A program made the translations under genes and the position numbers. Below the pieces are notes generated by a model. That model searched no databases. It was given only the letters and a program-made list of their open reading frames with translations, and was not told the DNA's origin. From an uncultured Phocaeicola sp. (GTDB lineage Bacteria > Bacteroidota > Bacteroidia > Bacteroidales > Bacteroidaceae), in assembly GCA_944321015.1 (NCBI GenBank), contig CALUJS010000017.1:1-56425 (forward strand): a DNA stretch of 56,425 bases. The letters are read 5' to 3'. This document shows, piece after piece, positions 7,899-16,852 of the stretch; the stretch's first letter is position 1; every line of letters starts with the position of its first letter.

Positions 7899-8772
7899 AC
7901 CCTATTTCAAATCGTCCCGTCGCGACTTCACCCTGCTGCTGGGCGATTGCCGCGAGCTGCTCGGAGCCTTCGACTTCAAGTTCGCCTGCATCTTTGCCGA
8001 CCCGCCCTATTTCCTCTCCAACGGCGGCATCAGTGTGCAGAGCGGACAAATCGTGTGTGTCGACAAGGGAGAGTGGGACAAGGGCGGAACCCCTCAGGGC
8101 GTGACCGAGTTCAACCGCGAGTGGCTCGCGCTGTGTCGCGAGAAGCTGAAAGACAACGGAACGATATGGATTTCGGGCACCTATCACAACATCTTCTCCA
8201 TAGCCGGATGTCTGACGGAACTGGGCTACAAGATTCTGAACGTCGTGACGTGGGTGAAGACCAATCCGCCGCCCAATGTCTCCTGCCGGTACTTCACACA
8301 CAGCACCGAGTTCCTCATCTGGGCCCGCAAAAGCGAGAAGAAGGCACACTATTTCAACTATGACCTGATGAAGCTCCTCAACGACGGGAAACAGATGACC
8401 GACGTGTGGCGCCTGCCCGCCATTGCGCCTTGGGAAAAGACCTGCGGCAAACATCCCACGCAGAAACCCCTCTCCCTGCTCGCCCGCGTGCTCATGGCGT
8501 CGACACGGGCCGGCGACTGGGTGCTCGACCCCTTCTGCGGCAGTTCCACCACGGGCATAGCGGCCAATCTGCTGGAGCGTCGTTTTCTGGGCATCGATCG
8601 CCAGGAGGCCTATCTGGACCTCGGCAGGCGTCGCAGGCTCGAGCTGGAATCTCCCGGCACGGCGCTGCGCTATCGCTCGAAGATAAAAGACATCGCCACG
8701 GCCGATGCCCTGTGTCAGCTCCGGGTGAGCGAGGCGGCCGGTGATTTCTGCTATGGCGACCTCCCCTTCTGA
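7891..8772 (+). CDS. dpnA: Second N6-adenine methyltransferase, DpnA type (beta class)
   Basis: Catalytic DPPY (residues 37-40, in FADPPYFLSNGG) comes before the SAM motif DPFCGSSTTG (about residue 212), which is the beta-class order and unlike dpnM. In the pneumococcal DpnII system this second enzyme also methylates single-stranded DNA and protects incoming DNA during transformation; that role here is inference. The gene overlaps the nuclease gene by 8 bp. It contains one of the few GATC sites in the window (8596-8599). Confidence 0.9.
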   Translation: MIEPYFKSSRRDFTLLLGDCRELLGAFDFKFACIFADPPYFLSNGGISVQSGQIVCVDKGEWDKGGTPQGVTEFNREWLALCREKLKDNGTIWISGTYHNIFSIAGCLTELGYKILNVVTWVKTNPPPNVSCRYFTHSTEFLIWARKSEKKAHYFNYDLMKLLNDGKQMTDVWRLPAIAPWEKTCGKHPTQKPLSLLARVLMASTRAGDWVLDPFCGSSTTGIAANLLERRFLGIDRQEAYLDLGRRRRLELESPGTALRYRSKIKDIATADALCQLRVSEAAGDFCYGDLPF

Positions 8773-8801
8773 TGCCTTTCCGGCAAGCGTCGCGCGTCCC
8801 C

Positions 8802-8870
8802 ATATCCCCGCCCGTCGCTGCCCGTATCTCCGCCCCCGGGCGTCCATATGCCCGGACGCGGGCGCACATG
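8802..8870. repeat. 22-bp phased ATAT array, copy 2
   Basis: ATAT starts at 8802 and 8846, with GTAT at 8824, so the spacing is exactly 22 bp. A degenerate ACATG follows near 8866. The 18-bp spacers are GC-rich; ATATCCCCGCCCG closely matches the first unit of the array at 2306. It lies between dpnA and rnr, both on the plus strand. No gene is seen in 8773-9011. Confidence 0.75.
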
Positions 8871-9011
8871 TTCTCCGTCGGGCTCTTGTTACAATCCGGT
8901 TACGAGGCCGAGAATATTCCCCCGTTTTTGTTGGGACTGTCGCAGAAAATCGCTTCCTTTGTGGGAACACCGAACCTTGCTCGAAAAAGGGGTGGCATAA
9001 ACCTTATCATT

Positions 9012-11171
9012 ATGGGAAAGAAAGACAAAAAAGAAAAGAAGGACAAGAAGGCCGGCAAACGGATGACCAAGAAGCAGCTGGCCGAGAAATTGGCGGCCAT
9101 GTTCCAGTTCAAGGCCGACGACACCATCAGCCTGAAGCAAATCTACTCCTCGTTGAAGCTCAACACGCATCCCCTGAAGATGCTCTGCCTGGACATCCTG
9201 CACGACATGTTGGAGGACGACTTCGTCTGTGAGCCCCAGAAGGGGTGCTACCGGCTGAAGAATCCCGACCAGGTCATCACCGGCATATTCCAGCGCAAGA
9301 GCAACGGCAAGAACTCGCTCCTGCCCGAGGACGGAAGTCCCGCAGTCTTCGTGGCCGAACGCAACTCGGCGCATGCGATGAACAACGACACCGTGCGCGT
9401 GGCCCTCTTCGCCAAGCGCAAGAATCACGAGCGCGAGGGCGAGGTCATCGAGGTGCTCAAGCGCGCCAACGACACCTTCGTGGGACGGCTGAAGGTCGAC
9501 AAGAGCTATGCCTTCCTGCTCACCGAGAGCCGCACGCTGGCCAACGACATATTCATCCCCAAGGACAAGCTCAAGGGGGCCAAGGACGGCGACAAGGTCA
9601 TCGTCAAGGTCATCGAATGGCCCGAAACGGCCAAGAACCCCATCGGGCAGGTGATGGACGTGCTCGGACGAGCCGGAGAGAACACCGCCGAGATGCACGC
9701 CATCCTGGCCGAATTCGGGCTGCCCTACGTCTATCCGGACAACGTCGAGAAGGCCGCCGACGAGATTCCGGCCGAAATCAAGCCCGAGGACATGGCCGAG
9801 CGCGAGGACTTCCGCCCCGTGCTCACCTTCACCATCGACCCCCGCGACGCCAAGGACTTCGACGACGCCCTCTCCATACGCCGCCTGGACGACGGCCTGT
9901 GGGAAGTGGGCGTGCACATTGCCGACGTGAGCCACTACGTGAAGGAGGGCAGCATCATCGACAAGGAGGCCTACCGCCGCGCCACGTCGGTCTATCTCGT
10001 CGACCGCACCGTGCCCATGCTGCCCGAGCGGCTGTGCAACTTCATCTGCTCCCTGCGCCCCGACGAGGACAAGATGACCTACTCCGTCGTCTTCGACATG
10101 GACGAGCAGGGCGAGGTGCGCAAGTCGCGCATCGTCCACACCGTCATCCGCAGCAACCGCCGCTTCACCTACGAGGAGGTGCAGGCCGTGCTCGAGGGCG
10201 GCGAGGGCGAATATGCCGCCGAGCTGCGCATGCTCAACACGATGGCCAAGAGCCTGCGCGCCAAGCGCATGGCCGCCGGAGCCATCAACTTCGAGCGCGT
10301 CGAGGTGAAGTTTGAAATCGACGAGGCCACCGGGCGCCCCCTGAGCGTCTACTTCAAGGAGCAGAAAGATTCCCACAGGCTGATTGAGGAGTTCATGCTG
10401 CTGGCCAATCGCACCGTGGCCGAGCGCATAGGCCGTCCGAAGGCCGGAACCAAGCCCAAGGTGTTCCCCTACCGCATACACGACCTGCCCGACCCCGACA
10501 AGATGGAAGACCTGAAGAACTTCGTCGTCAAGTTCGGCTACAAGCTGAAGACCTCCGGCTCGCGCTCCGACGTCTCCCGCTCGCTCAACCACCTGCTCGA
10601 CGACGTGCACGGGCGAAAGGAGCAGAATCTCATCGAGACCGTCTCACTGCGCGCCATGCAGAAGGCCCGCTACAGCACCATCAACATCGGCCACTACGGA
10701 CTGGCCTTCGACTACTACACCCACTTCACCTCGCCCATCCGCCGCTATCCCGACCTGATGGTTCACCGCCTGCTTTCGCGCTACCTCAGCGGCGGGCGCA
10801 GCGTGTCGCAGGGCAAGTACGAGGACATGTGCAAGCACTGTTCCGACATGGAGCAGACGGCCGCCTCGGCCGAGCGCGCCAGCGTGAAATACAAGCAGGT
10901 GGAATTCATGAGCGAGCGCGTGGGCCAGGTGTTCGACGGTACCATCAGCGGCATCACCGAGTGGGGCATCTACGTGGAAATCAACGAGAACAAGTGCGAG
11001 GGCATGGTGCCCATGCGCGACCTGGGCGAGGACTATTTCGACTTCGACGAGAAGAACTATTGCCTCGTGGGCCGTCGCCGCAAGAAGAAATATGCCCTGG
11101 GCGACGCCGTGCGCGTGCGTGTGGCCCGCGCCAACCTAGAGAAGAAACAGCTCGACTTCACGCTGGCATAG
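9012..11171 (+). CDS. rnr: Ribonuclease R
   Basis: This is a processive 3'-5' exoribonuclease able to degrade structured RNA. The 719-residue protein has a lysine-rich N-terminal tail, a winged-helix region, cold-shock domains, the RNB catalytic domain with the aspartate cluster DPRDAKDFDDAL at about residue 276, and a C-terminal S1 domain (GTISGITEWGIYVEI, about residues 640-715). The frame opens far upstream into the repeat array; the ATG at 9012 gives the usual basic MGKKDKKEKK start. Confidence 0.95.
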   Translation: MGKKDKKEKKDKKAGKRMTKKQLAEKLAAMFQFKADDTISLKQIYSSLKLNTHPLKMLCLDILHDMLEDDFVCEPQKGCYRLKNPDQVITGIFQRKSNGKNSLLPEDGSPAVFVAERNSAHAMNNDTVRVALFAKRKNHEREGEVIEVLKRANDTFVGRLKVDKSYAFLLTESRTLANDIFIPKDKLKGAKDGDKVIVKVIEWPETAKNPIGQVMDVLGRAGENTAEMHAILAEFGLPYVYPDNVEKAADEIPAEIKPEDMAEREDFRPVLTFTIDPRDAKDFDDALSIRRLDDGLWEVGVHIADVSHYVKEGSIIDKEAYRRATSVYLVDRTVPMLPERLCNFICSLRPDEDKMTYSVVFDMDEQGEVRKSRIVHTVIRSNRRFTYEEVQAVLEGGEGEYAAELRMLNTMAKSLRAKRMAAGAINFERVEVKFEIDEATGRPLSVYFKEQKDSHRLIEEFMLLANRTVAERIGRPKAGTKPKVFPYRIHDLPDPDKMEDLKNFVVKFGYKLKTSGSRSDVSRSLNHLLDDVHGRKEQNLIETVSLRAMQKARYSTINIGHYGLAFDYYTHFTSPIRRYPDLMVHRLLSRYLSGGRSVSQGKYEDMCKHCSDMEQTAASAERASVKYKQVEFMSERVGQVFDGTISGITEWGIYVEINENKCEGMVPMRDLGEDYFDFDEKNYCLVGRRRKKKYALGDAVRVRVARANLEKKQLDFTLA

Positions 11172-11183
11172 GGCGGATTTTTG

Positions 11184-11237
11184 TCCGGCGCGGATGGGGG
11201 GATTGATGACTGACAGTCCTGCCTCATCCGCGCCGGA
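11184..11237. repeat. Inverted repeat between convergent rnr and the DUF5106 gene
   Basis: TCCGGCGCGGATG (11184-11196) pairs perfectly with 11225-11237 over 13 bp. The arms contain the GCGGAT/ATCCGC unit seen in the other intergenic hairpins of this window. There is no U-run on either side, so it is not a classical terminator, although it sits where both genes should end. Confidence 0.6.
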
Positions 11238-11247
11238 TTGTGATTGC

Positions 11248-12177
11248 TTACTCCCCGGCCTGCCAGTATTGCAGCAGGGCGGGGACGGAGGTGTCTTTCA
11301 ACACCACCCGCTTGTCGGCGTCGAGCAGATAGAGGGTGGGCATGGCCTTGAGGTCGTAGAGCGGGGTGTCCTTCACCGCGCAGGCGGTGTCGGCCGCGAT
11401 GGTCCACGTCTGCGGCAGGGAGGGGGCCGTGCGGCGCCACGTCTCCGCGTTGCCTTCGGTGTAGACGGCCAGCACGCGCACGCTGCCGTCGGCCGTCTTT
11501 GCGGCCAGCAGTTCCGACTGCATCAGTCCCGCCAGCGTCTCCTGACAGCCCTCGCACTCGGGGTCGTAGAACACCAGCAGGAGCTGGCGGGCGGGGGTGG
11601 CGCGCAGCGACGAGGCGTTTCCCTTCGGATAGACGATGTAGCGGAAGTCGGTCGCCGGGTCGCCCGGTCGGTTCATCGAGGCCATCCGGATGCGGAATTC
11701 CAGGCGGCTCTTGTCGGCGAAGCCTATGGCGGGCGAGGCGAGATAGGGGCTTGTCAGGGCCACGTAGGCATCTTCGTCGCGCATGGGCGAGTTGGGGTCG
11801 TAGAGGTATTTTTCGGCTTGTTCCAGCACGTAGGCCAGGGCCTTGGGGTGGGGCGACGACAGGCGGACGAGCGAGTCGATGGCTGCCCGGCGGTCGGCGT
11901 CGGTGGCCCGGGGCAGGAGGCCGATGAAGTTGACGAATCCCTGTTCGGCCACGTCGGGGGTGGCCAGCAGCGTGGTGTCGGCAAAGTCGAACTCTTCCCA
12001 ATAGTGATGGAGCAGATAGGAGAGGCGTTGCCCGGGGTCGGTGAGCATCTCGGGTATTTCGGGAAAGACGAACGTCGTGGGGCGTGCCTTGGCGGCGGGG
12101 GCGTCCTGCTGTTGCGATTGTTTTCCGCCGCAGGCCGACAGCAGGACGGCGAGGGTCAGGATGCAGATGGTTCTCAT
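11248..12177 (-). CDS. DUF5106/thioredoxin-like lipoprotein
   Basis: The 309-residue protein begins with a lipoprotein signal (LAVLLSACGG). A helical N-terminal part of DUF5106 type (PTTFVFPEIPEMLTDP) is followed by a thioredoxin-like domain with a CxxC pair in FYDPECEGCQETL and the cis-proline region MPTLYLLD. Such proteins act in the periplasm as putative disulfide oxidoreductases, and the partner is unknown. The frame is open upstream, but the signal peptide fixes the start at 12177. It follows the transglycosylase gene with a 29-bp gap. Confidence 0.82.
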   Translation of the reverse strand: MRTICILTLAVLLSACGGKQSQQQDAPAAKARPTTFVFPEIPEMLTDPGQRLSYLLHHYWEEFDFADTTLLATPDVAEQGFVNFIGLLPRATDADRRAAIDSLVRLSSPHPKALAYVLEQAEKYLYDPNSPMRDEDAYVALTSPYLASPAIGFADKSRLEFRIRMASMNRPGDPATDFRYIVYPKGNASSLRATPARQLLLVFYDPECEGCQETLAGLMQSELLAAKTADGSVRVLAVYTEGNAETWRRTAPSLPQTWTIAADTACAVKDTPLYDLKAMPTLYLLDADKRVVLKDTSVPALLQYWQAGE

Positions 12178-12206
12178 GTGGTTGTGTTTGGAGTTAAGCG
12201 ATGTTT

Positions 12207-13184
12207 TCAGTCGATGACCCAGGCCGGGTTGTGGGGGCGCGTGTCCTCGGGGCGATAGCGGAGCGAGGCGCTGTCGGGGATGGCCACGAGGTAGCGCCGG
12301 CGCGAGCGGTTGGGCAGGGTGTAGCCGCGAATCCACGGGTTGGCTTCGCGCAGCTGTCTGACGAGCAGTCCGCGCTCGCGGGCAAAGTCGGTGAGCGACG
12401 TGACGGTCGTGTCGACTTCGACGTGAGTGCAATGGATGGGCGGATAGAGCTGGCTGCGCTTCAGGCAGAATCCGAAGCGTTGGGGCGCGGCGAGCACTTC
12501 TTTCACGGCCAGCAGGCGGAACATGTAGCGCGAGGTCTCGCGGTTGAGCCACAGGTCGGCGGCCGAGGTCGCGCCCTGGCGTTCCAGCTCGCGGCTGATG
12601 CGTCCCTGCCCGGCGTTGTAGCTGGCGGCCACGGTGAGCCAGTCGCCATATTTCGCATAGGCGTCCTTCAGATAGCGGCAGGCGGCGCGCGTGGCCTTCT
12701 CGGCGTGATAGCGTTCGTCGATGCCCGTGTTGACCTCCAGTCCGTATTCGCGCGCCGTGGCGGGCATGAACTGCCACAGTCCGGCGGCCTTGGCGGGCGA
12801 GAGGGCCAGCTCGTCCATGCTGCTCTCTATGGCCATCAGGTATTTGAAGTCGTCGGGCACGCCCTCTTCCCTCAGGATGGGTTCCACCAGGGGAAAGTAG
12901 CGGTTGGCGCGCTTAATCAGCAGCAGGGTCGAGGCGTGCATGTAGGTGAAGGCGCACTGCTCGCGGTCCATGCGCTCGCGCAGGTCGGCGCGGTCGAAGC
13001 GCACGGTGTCGCCCGCGAACACGGTGTATTCGGGCACGTCGGGCGAGGTCGTTGCGAAGGGAACCTGCGACCGTGGCTGCTCGTCAGCGCCCGTATCGAG
13101 GCACGCGCACAGCAATATGACGAGTGCGACGCCTGCCATCATGGGCAGGGCCGTCGCGAAAAGGCGGGGATAACGGCGTTTCAT
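12207..13184 (-). CDS. Lytic transglycosylase, MltD-like, membrane-anchored
   Basis: The 325-residue protein has an N-terminal hydrophobic segment ending in ILLCACLD (possible lipobox). Its SLT domain has the catalytic glutamate in AIESSMDELALSP near residue 118, followed by AAGLWQFMPATAREYG and AASYNAGQGRI. The family cleaves peptidoglycan to 1,6-anhydromuropeptides in the periplasm. The C-terminal part (TDFARERGLLVRQLREANPW) resembles a LysM-like segment. It sits 1 bp after the stop of a 33-residue gene, so it is probably co-transcribed. Confidence 0.88.
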   Translation of the reverse strand: MKRRYPRLFATALPMMAGVALVILLCACLDTGADEQPRSQVPFATTSPDVPEYTVFAGDTVRFDRADLRERMDREQCAFTYMHASTLLLIKRANRYFPLVEPILREEGVPDDFKYLMAIESSMDELALSPAKAAGLWQFMPATAREYGLEVNTGIDERYHAEKATRAACRYLKDAYAKYGDWLTVAASYNAGQGRISRELERQGATSAADLWLNRETSRYMFRLLAVKEVLAAPQRFGFCLKRSQLYPPIHCTHVEVDTTVTSLTDFARERGLLVRQLREANPWIRGYTLPNRSRRRYLVAIPDSASLRYRPEDTRPHNPAWVID

Positions 13185-13185
13185 A

Positions 13186-13287
13186 TCAGGCTTCTCCGTG
13201 TTTTTCCTTGCGGTCCTGTAGCCAGAAGTAAAGGCCTCCCACGATGGCGATTGCCGAGATGAATCCGAATACGACTAATGCTTCCAT
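13186..13287 (-). CDS. Small 33-residue single-span membrane protein
   Basis: The reading frame encodes MEALVVFGFISAIAIVGGLY, then FWLQDRKEKHGEA. It has one hydrophobic span and a basic tail, with N-out/C-in topology expected. It is packed between the DUF6722-like gene (3 bp gap) and the transglycosylase gene (1 bp gap), which supports real translation. I do not recognise a family. Confidence 0.55.
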   Translation of the reverse strand: MEALVVFGFISAIAIVGGLYFWLQDRKEKHGEA

Positions 13288-13290
13288 GTC

Positions 13291-13479
13291 TTATTTCTTT
13301 TCTTCTTTTTTGTCGCGCACAAGCCAGAGGCCGGTGCATAGGGTTAATAATATGGCGAGGAATCCGCCTACGTAGATAATCCATTTCTCTCCAACCGAGC
13401 CAAAAATGGATGTCAATACAACTGCCGTGGCAATGTATTTGGCGATGTCCATCAGCCACTTTCCAAATTCTTTTCTCAT
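13291..13479 (-). CDS. Small two-span membrane protein, probably DUF6722 family
   Basis: The 62-residue protein starts MRKEFGKWLMDIAKYIATAV and has two hydrophobic helices followed by a highly charged tail (RDKKEEKK). The size and start resemble DUF6722 proteins of Bacteroidales, whose function is unknown. The frame runs upstream to 13587, but that part is a dispersed repeat; the start at 13479 gives the family-like N-terminus. It leads the cluster with the 33-residue protein, the transglycosylase and DUF5106. Confidence 0.7.
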   Translation of the reverse strand: MRKEFGKWLMDIAKYIATAVVLTSIFGSVGEKWIIYVGGFLAILLTLCTGLWLVRDKKEEKK

Positions 13480-13483
13480 AGTG

Positions 13484-13491
13484 CAAATATA
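13484..13491 (-). promoter_or_regulatory. -7 box directly before the DUF6722-like start
   Basis: TATATTTG on the minus strand ends 4 bp before the start codon at 13479, so the transcript would have almost no leader. No clear -33 TTG is seen. Confidence 0.45.
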
Positions 13492-13561
13492 TGCGATATT
13501 TGGCAAAAAGCGAAGAGATTCTATTTGTAAATGATTGCCGTCACGGGCCGATTGGCATTTG

Positions 13562-13581
13562 GAGCGGACGGTGAAGCCGTC
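13562..13581. repeat. Dispersed 20-bp hairpin repeat (pairs with 2226-2245)
   Basis: The minus strand reads GACGGCTTCACCGTCCGCTC, identical to the plus strand at 2226-2245. GACGG and CCGTC form a short stem. The similarity extends a few bases further into an AAAT tail. Confidence 0.7.
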
Positions 13582-13634
13582 CCACAAGCACTAACCGCTG
13601 TGTGGCGCGGAATGCGCCACCTGCGGAGGCACAG

Positions 13635-13663
13635 GGAAAAAAAGAACGACCTTGAAGAGGTCG
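13635..13663 (-). terminator. Rho-independent terminator after the macroglobulin-like gene
   Basis: CGACCT (13647-13652) pairs with AGGTCG (13658-13663) around a 5-nt loop. On the minus strand the stem is followed by TTCTTTTTTT. It lies 22 bp beyond the stop at 13685. Confidence 0.85.
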
Positions 13664-13684
13664 AACCGTGTCAGACTGCGGCAA

Positions 13685-16600
13685 TCATCCTCCAATCCCC
13701 TTGTCCCACTCCGACGGGGAGACGTAGGCGGAGGCACTGCCCGGCGAGCCCTTCGCGTAGGGATTGTCGCCCGTGTTGGGCACGTAGATGCGGGCGTTTT
13801 CCATGGGCGTGCCCTGCTCCGCCTTGGGCAGGTAGGTGCGCGTCTGCACCACGACGGCATCCCACGCGGTCAGCCGCCATTCCGGCACGCGGTAGGGCGG
13901 CGTGTGAAAGCGGAAACGCACGGACTTCAGCAACAGTCGGTTCTTGTGCATCGGGCATTGCGGCAGGTCGCGCCGGTAGGGGACTCCGTCGGGCCACGAT
14001 TCGGGTTTGGGACCGTAGAGGAAGTTGTAGTCGTCGAAGGTCTTGCCGTCCTTCAGCATAAACCAGGCCACGGTGAGGCCGTCGCCATACTCCGGGCGGT
14101 AGGCGTAGCGGAACGTCAGCAGGGAGTCGCTGACGGCTATCCGGCGCGATTCCAGGACCGAGTCGCTTGTCATCACGTCGTACATCAGGCAGGCGTCGCG
14201 GGCCGACGTGCCCAGCAGCAGGGTGCTGACGCTGTCGGGGCAGAGCCTCTGCCTGTCGAGGTGGCTCCATCCGAACCTGTTCACGGGGAGGCGCCGGTCG
14301 CGGGGCGAATACAAGATGACGGGATGACGCCTGCGGGCCGTGCGCCCCAGCGGGTCTGCGGCGCGGAACTCCAGATAGTAACATCCCGACGGCAGGCGGG
14401 ACGCCACGGAGGGCCGGAACGGTTTCCCCACCGCGAAGCGGACGGCACACACGGAGTCGCCCTTCACGGAGAAAGGATCGGGCGCGAAGTCGTCCACCCG
14501 GAAGAACACGCACCGGCCCTTCAGCGACAGGATGGGCCAGCCGGACAGATATTCCGCGCCGATTTGGAACGGGGCCGGACGCCCTTTCTCCCATGCCCGG
14601 GCCCCCTCCACGTTGAGGACGATGGCTGAGCTGCCCGTGTAGGCCATGCGCCGGATGCGGAGGCCGTCGGAGCCGGGCATTTCGACCTCGATGCGGTGGC
14701 TCATGTACCACTCGGGGGACGGCTTCTTGTGGTAATTCTTCAGATGCAGCGGGATGGTGAACCGTCCGTCGGCGTCGGTGACGGTTTGCCCCGCAAAGAT
14801 TTTTTGTATGGCCGTCGAATGGCGGGAGCCGGTCCATCGGCCGGTGGCGGATGTGATGCGATAGTTCACGTCGGCATGGGCCAGGGGCGTTCCGTCGGTT
14901 TGCCAAGCCCTTCCCCTCAGGCGTATGCTGTCGCCCGGCACCAGCACGTCGGCCGGACGCTCCAGCTCGAAGAGGCGAGGGGTCGTATCCGGTTTGTGCA
15001 GGAAGGCCACATTCCGGGCCATGTAGGGAGCCTCGAGGAAAAAGACTTCGTCGCGAAGCTCCTTGGGCAGGACGAAACGCCCCCGGAAACGGCCCGCGCT
15101 GTCGGTGGTCACCTTCGCCTTGTAGCGGTGGCGCCGGGGATACGGGTCGTTGTACAGCGACACGTCGAACGTGTGGCGGGCCACGGGCTTGGCCTTCCGT
15201 TCGCACACGTCATACAGTGCGCCATGGAACGTCAGGACTTGGTTGAAGAAGAGGGTGTCCGCCTTGACGTAGCCCGCCCAATCCCTGTATGGCCTGTGCT
15301 CCCGGACGCGGAGCGTGACCCGCAGCGTGTCCGTGTATTCGCATCCGGCTTTCTGCGCGCAGATGCCTAGGGTGCATTCCGTGCTGTCGGGGCGGAAGGT
15401 GGCCGAACCGTCGTCGCCCGTCTGCAGGGTGAGACAGGGGCGCGCGGCGTATTCGTGGAGCAGATAGTTCTCTTCGTTCCTCCATCGGAGGTCGGTCGTG
15501 GCGTAGCATTCCACCCGGGCGCCGGGCACGGGGCGTCCGCTCGTGCGTTCCAGCACGAACACCTGCACCGGTCGTCGGGCAGGGAGCGGCAGAAGATGTC
15601 CATGTTGTTGCAGACGAACGGCATCTCGCGCGTCTGTCCTTTGTGCGAGAAGCGCGCCTTGTACAGTCCGGGGCGCTCCACGCCCGGCAGGGTCAGGACT
15701 GTGTCGGCATAGGCCCAAGGCGCGGAGGCAGGCGTCAGGCAGACAGTGTCCGCGCCCACGCTGCGCCCCGTGCGGGCATCGAGCACTTCCACGTGGAGGG
15801 TGTCGATGTTCCGATAGTTCACCTCGCAGGTGAGCGGTTTTCCCGTGGTCAGCCGGTTCAGCAGATAAACCGTCAGATAGGGTTCCGACAGTTGCGACAG
15901 CACGTTGCGGAACACGTCGGCGCGCTTGTAGCCGGAGTGGAGGCGGAGGGCGTCCTGCATGTGGCGGTAAGTGTAGGCGGGGTTCCACGAGGTGAAGGGC
16001 ATCCGCTCGTAGACATAGGCGGCGGCCGGCGCGTCGGCATACTCGGCCAGCAGGGCCTCTTCGCGGCGATGGAGGTTGTCCAGCGCGCGGTCGAAGTCGG
16101 CCTTGTTTTCCCGGTCGAACAGGTATTGGATGCGGTCGTAGGCGAAGAGGACGGCCGCGTCGCGGTTGCCCGCTTCCTTGTAGTAGTCGATGAGGCTGTC
16201 GTAGAGCTTCAGCACGTAGCGTTCGTCCAGACGTTTTTGCCATTTCAGCACGTCCTGCGCCATGACCGAGAGCAGGTCGTGACGGAAGTAGCGGCTGTCT
16301 TCGCCCACGATGACCATGGGCTCATACGCCCGGGCATTGACGTGGGCCAGCAAGTCCTTGTCGGCCAGCGCGCGGTCGAAGCAGGCCATGGCCTCCTTGC
16401 GGAAGCGGTCGCCCGTCCACAACGCGTCGGGCTCGTCGGCGCGGAGGGTGTCGACATGCGCCACCGTGTCGGGGCGGTGGTTCGCCTTGCGCATGTACAT
16501 GTGGCCCAGCACCATCTGCAGCACCCGCTTGTCGGCAGGCTCGCGGCAGGTTTCCGCCCAGTGCTTGATGCGCCTCATGTTGGGGTAGATGCTCCGGGGG

Positions 16601-16845
16601 CGCACCGCTTCGCGGTAGGCAATCTGCAGCAGCAGGGCGCGCAGGCGCTGGGGGAAGTTCCTCTCTTTTCCGGCTTTCCGCCAGACCTGCTCCAGACACT
16701 TGCCGATGGGGCCCACGCGGCCGCTGTCCTGGGCCGTCTCCACCTGCATCCACAGCTCTTCGTAGCTCTGTGACCGGGCGGACAGGCAGGCTGTCAGGCC
16801 CGTCAGCAGGAGGATGGATTTCAGGATGAATCGACGCATGAGCAT
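13685..16845 (-). pseudogene. Macroglobulin-like (MG2-type) exported protein, interrupted by one frameshift
   Basis: Two reading frames join to one protein of about 1050 residues. The first part (from 16845, or MRRF at 16839) has a signal peptide and a helical region, then MG-like strands (PGLYKARFSHKGQTREMPF). At 15568-15571 the frame breaks after CRSLPDDR, and the next frame continues with VQVFVLERTSGRPVPGARVE; restoring one G in CCGG would rejoin them. The rest has repeated MG2/carrier-like modules (KADTLFFNQVLTFHGALYDV, ERPADVLVPGDSIRLRGRAW). The alpha-2-macroglobulin thioester domain is absent. It is the second gene after the SLC13 permease. A sequencing error is as likely as real decay. 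Confidence 0.7.
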
Positions 16846-16852
16846 TCGGGGG

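Noticed and set aside
11184..11237. Classical bidirectional terminator between rnr and the DUF5106 gene
   Set aside because: The stem is perfect, but neither strand has a T-run after it, so it is listed only as an inverted repeat.
13685..16845. Programmed ribosomal frameshifting in the macroglobulin-like gene
   Set aside because: No slippery heptamer or downstream pseudoknot is seen at 15568; a missing G explains the join more simply.
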